From Lachnospiraceae bacterium UBA3821 (GTDB lineage: Bacteria; Bacillota; Clostridia; Lachnospirales; Lachnospiraceae), in NCBI GenBank assembly GCA_002368865.1, contig DFDT01000108.1:1-9123 (forward strand): DNA of 9,123 nt. The letters run 5' to 3'. How positions within the stretch are numbered: position 1 is the first letter of the stretch; the number at the start of each line of letters is the position of its first letter. The notes beneath the pieces were generated by a model that saw only the letters and a list, made by a program, of their open reading frames with translations, made no database searches and had not been told where the DNA came from. The position numbers and the translations under genes are program-made. This document shows, one piece after another, positions 4,902 to 9,123 of the stretch.

Positions 4902-5921
4902 TCAATAGTGAATTTTCGAAAACAGACAATAAACCGTATTTTTATAAAGCATCCATTGAATTTTCAGATAGTTCCCGAAATATTTCTTTTCAAATCGGAC
5001 CTTGTGCATCTGTCCTTCTTTCCGCATGGATTTTCGAAGCCCGTCCCAAAGTCCCGCAAGGTAGAGCCTGCCCATCTTCTTCCGGCAGAAGAAGATCCAC
5101 TTGATCAGAAATCCGGCCATGAGGAACGGCAGATTCCATAAAACCTGCAGAAGCGGCATATTTTTATAGATCATATAGACATTGTTGGCGGCAGCGATCC
5201 GCGTCTTGAACGCGTTGTAGCGGGAGCCGGAGGAAGCGCTTCCGTAATGAACCACCTGAGCCCGGGGCTCATAGCTATTGGAATATCCATGGATCAATGC
5301 CCGATATCCGATATCGATATCTTCCATATACGCGAAATGCTGCTCGTCAAAGAGGCCGATTTCCTCCAGAATACTGCGCCGGTAAATGGCCGCACCGCCG
5401 CATGCGGCGAAGATTCGGGAAGGACTGTTATACGCCGACGCAGCCTTGCCTTTCCCGACCGCGTATGCCCAGCCAAACACCGTATAGAGATCCCCTGCAT
5501 CATCGATCAGATCCGGTCTGTCCCACATGAGCATTTTGGCGCTGACCGAAAAGATTTGTGTCTCCTTCTCGATCGCCTGATACAGCCGCTTGACGAATCC
5601 CGGTCTCACCTTCGTGTCATTATTCAGCAGAATCACATAGGGAGCCTGAGAGTTTTGGATCCCCACATTCACAGCATGACAGAACCCTGTATTTTCTTTC
5701 AGGCACAGAAAACGGGTCTGTGTGATACCGGCAGAACCTCCCGCCTGCTGTTCTTCGACCAGAGTTTTCGCCTGCTCAATACTCCCGTCCCCGGAAGCAT
5801 TGTCCACGATCAATACTTCAAAGGACGGCGTTCCAAGCTCCTGTCTGTACAAAGCTTTCAGACAGCCTTCCAGATATTGGATCCCGTTGTAGTTTGGAAT
5901 AACAACCGTTATTTTATTCAT
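4902..5921 (-). CDS. Family 2 glycosyltransferase, WbbL/rhamnosyltransferase-like, with C-terminal membrane segment
   Basis: A 339-residue GT-A enzyme that should add a sugar to the undecaprenyl-linked glycan. Seen: ITVVIPNYNGIQYLEGCL (4-21), FEVLIVDNASGDGS (34-47), the DXD equivalent LLNNDT (98-103), a FAACGGAAIYRR segment (171-182), FDEQHFAYMEDIDIGYRA (191-208) with the ED acceptor motif at 200-201, and a hydrophobic helix about 259-277 near the C-terminus. This layout matches WbbL-type rhamnosyltransferases acting on GlcNAc-lipid, but the sugar is not proven. An upstream in-frame ATG at 6026 would add 35 residues encoded inside the preceding gene. I chose the ATG at 5921 because the GT fold begins directly there and GGAGG lies just before it. 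It overlaps the preceding gene by eight bases, so the two are coupled. No terminator follows; the next promoter starts five bases after the stop. Confidence 0.9.
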   Translation of the reverse strand: MNKITVVIPNYNGIQYLEGCLKALYRQELGTPSFEVLIVDNASGDGSIEQAKTLVEEQQAGGSAGITQTRFLCLKENTGFCHAVNVGIQNSQAPYVILLNNDTKVRPGFVKRLYQAIEKETQIFSVSAKMLMWDRPDLIDDAGDLYTVFGWAYAVGKGKAASAYNSPSRIFAACGGAAIYRRSILEEIGLFDEQHFAYMEDIDIGYRALIHGYSNSYEPRAQVVHYGSASSGSRYNAFKTRIAAANNVYMIYKNMPLLQVLWNLPFLMAGFLIKWIFFCRKKMGRLYLAGLWDGLRKSMRKEGQMHKVRFEKKYFGNYLKIQWMLYKNTVYCLFSKIHY

Positions 5922-7308
5922 CTTCCCGCCTCCAGAGAATGCGATATCCCTGCTTCCGAATCGCTCTGCAAAGCTCCATGCTGATATTTTTGTAATCGGT
6001 ATTCTTCGGAAGCGTGGATGCATCAAAAAGGTCCGTGCCCGGCTGACAGCGATAGGGCACTCCCGTCACCTGCTCAAACAGTTCCCACAATTCCTTCCGA
6101 AGTCTTATATTCCGGATATCAACCGCCCGGGCATCCTGCGTCAGAACTGCCCGGTGCAGATAGCCGCTGTAATGCACCGGCAGATTTTCATAATATACCT
6201 TTCCGGAAGACTTCATCCTGCCGCCGATGATGCGTCCCCTGCGAACGACCGGTCCGCCCACTGCGCCCAGATCTTTTCGAATGGTAAAGATTTCCTGCGG
6301 ATACTTCACCTCATAAAATCCCACATGTTTAAGGGAACGCACCTCCCCCTGAAGCCCGTTCTCCTCCAGATAGGCCTCCAGCGCCCGTCTTCCGGCTTCG
6401 TAGGCATATGCCTTACTCTGAGGATTCTCCGCAGTAGACGTCCCATGGCAGCGCCAATGGTAAAGGACCTTGGATATATGCACCACAAATTTCTCTTTGG
6501 CAGGCTCTCTGTCCAGTCCCAGTGTAGCCACAGCGCGCAGCAAAAGATCGTAGTCCTGCGCTCCGTCATATGTGGGACGGAAGCCAAGCTGCAGCAGCAA
6601 TTCCCGCTTCATGACCAGAAAGTGACAGATATAATTGTTGCTCAGCAAAAGATCATAATTGAACTTTTCTTTGAGATTGGGTTCATAAAATTGGATTCCG
6701 CTGCCGTCACATTTATCTTCATCCGAATACAGAAACGCCAGTCGGATTCCCCGCTCCTCCTGTAGTCTGCGGATCTCGTCCGCCATTTCAAACAGGGCGT
6801 CCGGCGTCAGCAGATCGTCATGATCCAGCAGCCCCACATAGTCTCCTGTTGCATGCGCCAGCGCCTGATTGGTATTTTCTGAAATCCCTTTGTTTTCCGG
6901 CAGCTTATAGTAACGTATCTTCCCGTCAATCCCGCTGTCCGTTTCCCGCAGTTTTTCTATGAGATCCGCTGTCACATGGGCTACGCTGTCGTCCTCTGTG
7001 GCATCCGCCAGGATCAGCTCCCAGTAGGGATAGGTCTGCGCCTGTACGGACTCCACCAGCTCCTGCAGATAGACCGGATCCGTACGGTAGGCAGGCACCA
7101 GAAGACTGAACGTGACAACCTCTCCTGTCTCTTTCCACTCCGCCGCCTGTTTTCTCTGCTGCTCCAACACTTCCTCAGCCGGCGGATCATAGGTATAAAA
7201 ATCCGTCGTCACAAGCCGCTCCTGGGCGGCATACCAGGTATCCCGCAACCCGTTTCTCTTCAGGTAATATATGGTTTTTTTCAGATTCGCGGGAGATAAT
7301 TTACCCAT
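5914..7308 (-). CDS. Family 2 glycosyltransferase with N-terminal extension and half-module C-terminal tail
   Basis: 464 residues. Residues 1-62 are a helical extension (with NGLRDTWYAAQERL at 19-32) common in clostridial polysaccharide glycosyltransferases. Residues about 66-330 are a complete GT-A domain: FSLLVPAYRTD (67-77), WELILADATEDDS (96-108), GLLDHDDLLTPDAL (159-172, the DXD motif), GAQDYDLLLRA (249-259) and VLYHWRCHGTSTA (281-293). Family members with YHWR...ST often continue into a second GT2 domain. Here residues about 343-464 resemble only the C-terminal half of such a module (GAVGGPVV, NIRLRKELWELFE, MELCRAIRKQGYRI), without a second Rossmann half or DXD. The donor is unknown. 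The ATG at 7308 has AAGGAG upstream. The gene lies 31 bases after the mutase and overlaps the next glycosyltransferase by eight bases. Confidence 0.9.
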   Translation of the reverse strand: MGKLSPANLKKTIYYLKRNGLRDTWYAAQERLVTTDFYTYDPPAEEVLEQQRKQAAEWKETGEVVTFSLLVPAYRTDPVYLQELVESVQAQTYPYWELILADATEDDSVAHVTADLIEKLRETDSGIDGKIRYYKLPENKGISENTNQALAHATGDYVGLLDHDDLLTPDALFEMADEIRRLQEERGIRLAFLYSDEDKCDGSGIQFYEPNLKEKFNYDLLLSNNYICHFLVMKRELLLQLGFRPTYDGAQDYDLLLRAVATLGLDREPAKEKFVVHISKVLYHWRCHGTSTAENPQSKAYAYEAGRRALEAYLEENGLQGEVRSLKHVGFYEVKYPQEIFTIRKDLGAVGGPVVRRGRIIGGRMKSSGKVYYENLPVHYSGYLHRAVLTQDARAVDIRNIRLRKELWELFEQVTGVPYRCQPGTDLFDASTLPKNTDYKNISMELCRAIRKQGYRILWRREDE

Positions 7309-7339
7309 AATGCACTCCTTTAAATGGTCTGGAATCCTC

Positions 7340-9064
7340 CTACAGCAGCGCCTTGATATCCGCCGTCAGCTTCTCGTTCTTCGCGGCGGCATCTGCGATA
7401 CTGTCGCCCTTCACACCCATATAAAATTTGATCTTCGGCTCCGTTCCGGAGGGTCTGGCACAACACCAGCAGTTGTCCGGCAGTTCAAAATAAAGCACAT
7501 TGGATCTGGGCAGGCCGGTAGTCGTCTTTTCACCGGTCTCCATATCCAGGATCACATCCTCTTTATAATCGCGGAATTTCAAAACCCTCAGATCCCCAAA
7601 TGCCTTCGGCGGATTTTTGCGCAGACGATCCATGATCTCAGTGATCTGTTTTGCGCCGTCCACTCCCTTTAAGGTAATGGTGTACTGGGTTTCCTTATAG
7701 TAGCCGTACTTTTCATACATTTCCAGCATCATATCCCACAAAGTCTGACCGTGCTTCTTGCAATAGGCCGCCACCTCACACAGGCACATGACTGCGACGA
7801 TCGCATCCTTGTCTCTGGAATGAGTGCCCGCCAGACATCCATAGGATTCCTCCAGCCCAAACACATAATGGTTGCTTCCGGTCTGTTCGAAAAACTTGAT
7901 CTGCTCTCCAATATACTTAAATCCGGTCAACACCTCGATCAGTTTCACCTGATAGGCTTCCGCAATGGGGATCGTCATATTCGTGGTCACGATCGTGGTC
8001 ACCAGCGCGGGATTTTCCGGCATGATCCCCAGTGCCGTGCGCTCTCTCAACTCATATTCTGCGATCAGCATCCCGGACATATTCCCGGAAAACGCCACAT
8101 ATTCCCCTGTTTTGGCGTCTTTTGCATATACCCCCAGCCGGTCTGCATCCGGATCCGTCGCTAACACCAGATCCGCATCCTTCTCCTTGGCCAGACGCAG
8201 CGCATAGGTAAAGGCTTTGGGATCCTCCGGATTCGGATATTCCAGTGTGGTGAAATCGGGGTCCGGATTCTCCTGCTCCGGCACCACATATACATGCCCA
8301 AATCCCAGCTCCGAGAGAATTCTCTGCACCGGCTTGTTTCCAGTTCCGCAGAGCGGTGTATATACGATCTTGATGTCATCCGCCATCTCCTGAATGATCT
8401 CCGGATGCAGAATCTGCTTCTTCAGGGCCTCCATGAAGGCATCGTCAATCTCCCTGCCGATCACCTCATACAATCCGGCCTTTATCGCTTCCTCCCGCTC
8501 CATTGTCTTCAATGCATGATAATCCGTGCAGGCATTGACTTCCGCAATGATCTCCTTGTCCCTGGGAGCCGTGATCTGCGCGCCATCCTCCCAGTAAACC
8601 TTATAACCGTTATATTCGGGCGGATTGTGGCTCGCCGTCACCATCACACCTGCCGTACAGCCCAGCGTCCGCAATGCAAAGGACAATTCCGGCGTCGGTC
8701 TCAGGCTCTCAAAAAGGTACGCTTTGATCCCGTTGGCCGCCAGACACAGTGCGGTTACCTCCGCAAATTCCGTGGACATATGGCGGTTATCGAAAGAGAT
8801 TGCAACACCCTTCGCCTGGGTTCCCTGTTTCAGGATATAATTTGCCAGCCCCTGGGTTGCCTTGCGCACGGTGTACCTATTCATGCGGTTGGTCCCCGCA
8901 CCCACCACGCCCCGCATGCCGCCGGTGCCAAACTCCAAGTCCTTGTAAAACCGGTCCTCTATCTCCTCCGGCCGATCCTTGATCGCAGCTAGCTCCCTGC
9001 GCGTAACCTCGTCAAAATAACCGTCCTCCAGCCAGAATTTATACGCATCCGTATATGCCATCAT
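7340..9064 (-). CDS. pgcA: Phosphoglucomutase/phosphomannomutase (alpha-D-phosphohexomutase)
   Basis: It interconverts hexose-6-phosphate and hexose-1-phosphate in the cytoplasm, giving glucose-1-phosphate (or mannose-1-phosphate) for UDP-, dTDP- or GDP-sugars. Seen in 574 residues: an N-terminal FGTGGMRG (45-52), the phosphoserine loop TASHNP (143-148, Ser145), the metal loop DPDADR (304-309), a GFKYIGEQI segment (381-389), the sugar-binding GLEESYG (403-409), and the phosphate-binding RPSGTEPK (537-544). All four active-site loops are intact, and the length matches PgcA-type enzymes of Firmicutes rather than the shorter GlmM or ManB types. Specificity for glucose over mannose is inferred. 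Two ATGs stand in tandem; the first (9064) has AAGGGG seven bases upstream. It is followed by two glycosyltransferases in the same direction, and starts 14 bases after the preceding partial gene. Confidence 0.95.
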   Translation of the reverse strand: MMAYTDAYKFWLEDGYFDEVTRRELAAIKDRPEEIEDRFYKDLEFGTGGMRGVVGAGTNRMNRYTVRKATQGLANYILKQGTQAKGVAISFDNRHMSTEFAEVTALCLAANGIKAYLFESLRPTPELSFALRTLGCTAGVMVTASHNPPEYNGYKVYWEDGAQITAPRDKEIIAEVNACTDYHALKTMEREEAIKAGLYEVIGREIDDAFMEALKKQILHPEIIQEMADDIKIVYTPLCGTGNKPVQRILSELGFGHVYVVPEQENPDPDFTTLEYPNPEDPKAFTYALRLAKEKDADLVLATDPDADRLGVYAKDAKTGEYVAFSGNMSGMLIAEYELRERTALGIMPENPALVTTIVTTNMTIPIAEAYQVKLIEVLTGFKYIGEQIKFFEQTGSNHYVFGLEESYGCLAGTHSRDKDAIVAVMCLCEVAAYCKKHGQTLWDMMLEMYEKYGYYKETQYTITLKGVDGAKQITEIMDRLRKNPPKAFGDLRVLKFRDYKEDVILDMETGEKTTTGLPRSNVLYFELPDNCWCCARPSGTEPKIKFYMGVKGDSIADAAAKNEKLTADIKALL

Positions 9065-9078
9065 CCGTTTTCCCCTTT

Positions 9079-9123
9079 CTATTTCTGATTCTCCAACTTC
9101 AGCGAAAAATCACTGCGGTCCAG
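9079..9123 (-). CDS. C-terminal end of an unidentified gene (5' part outside window)
   Basis: On the minus strand one frame runs open from the window edge through 14 codons, beginning LDRSDFSLK and ending ENQK, then TAG at 9081-9079. The other two frames close early with TGA. The stop lies 14 bases before the mutase ATG, a typical operon spacing, so the mutase probably belongs to a transcript starting to the right of the window. Too little is visible to suggest a product. Confidence 0.55.
   Translation of the reverse strand: MDRSDFSLKLENQK

Noticed and set aside
5247..5984. Plus-strand open frame of 245 codons
   Set aside because: It is antisense to a clear GT2 gene with intact motifs; composition is shadow-like and no ribosome site or domain is visible.
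5922..6026. Upstream ATG adding 35 residues to the second glycosyltransferase
   Set aside because: The extension lies inside the preceding gene and has no GT2 character; the ATG at 5921 has its own GGAGG site and starts exactly at the GT fold.
8294..8992. Plus-strand open frame of 232 codons
   Set aside because: It is antisense to the phosphohexomutase, whose active-site loops are all in the minus-strand frame.
1..9123. CRISPR array, tRNA or rRNA genes
   Set aside because: No regularly spaced repeats and no tRNA- or rRNA-like stretches are visible; the window is almost fully covered by minus-strand coding sequence.

Overview
All recognisable genes lie on the minus strand, so the window reads from right to left. 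Base composition is moderate, Shine-Dalgarno sites are strong (AGGAGG, AAGGAG), and the genes look like those of a low-to-moderate-GC Firmicute. The phosphoglucomutase, the LytR-CpsA-Psr (LCP) protein and the N-terminally extended glycosyltransferase suggest a gut clostridium, probably Lachnospiraceae. That placement is inferred from protein character only.

Layout in transcription order: (1) 9123-4902: the last 14 codons of an unidentified gene, then a phosphoglucomutase/phosphomannomutase and two family-2 glycosyltransferases that overlap by 8 bases. (2) 4897-3922: a two-gene cassette with its own promoter-like sequence and a clear rho-independent terminator. Its first gene is a single-pass membrane protein whose C-terminal part resembles the Ntox50 ('polymorphic toxin type 50') domain. 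Its second gene is a small acidic protein in the position of an immunity gene. (3) 3903-1: a good sigma-A-type promoter preceded by two CTTAAG-centred palindromes. It is followed by a WcaJ/WbaP-like undecaprenyl-phosphate sugar transferase, an LCP ligase, a rhamnosyltransferase-like glycosyltransferase and the beginning of glmS.

Regions 1 and 3 fit synthesis of an envelope polysaccharide. The mutase makes the sugar-1-phosphate precursor, the sugar transferase starts the chain on undecaprenyl phosphate, and the three glycosyltransferases extend it. The LCP protein attaches the finished glycan to peptidoglycan, and GlmS supplies glucosamine-6-phosphate for UDP-GlcNAc. No flippase, polymerase or dTDP-rhamnose genes are inside the window, so the cluster continues beyond it.

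The part most worth attention is the cassette at 3922-4897. It looks like an effector/immunity pair dropped between two glycan operons. The toxin-like domain has lost the Lys-His and C-terminal His signatures I recall for the family and is predicted to face the cytoplasm, which suggests a repurposed or inactive toxin domain. Other notable points are a glycosyltransferase carrying what looks like half of a second GT module, a glmS with no room for the glmS ribozyme, and a possible 19-codon leader ORF ending in an ATGA overlap with the sugar transferase. No gene-free stretch exceeds 300 bases; the longest (3782-3974) holds the terminator, palindromes, promoter and leader.
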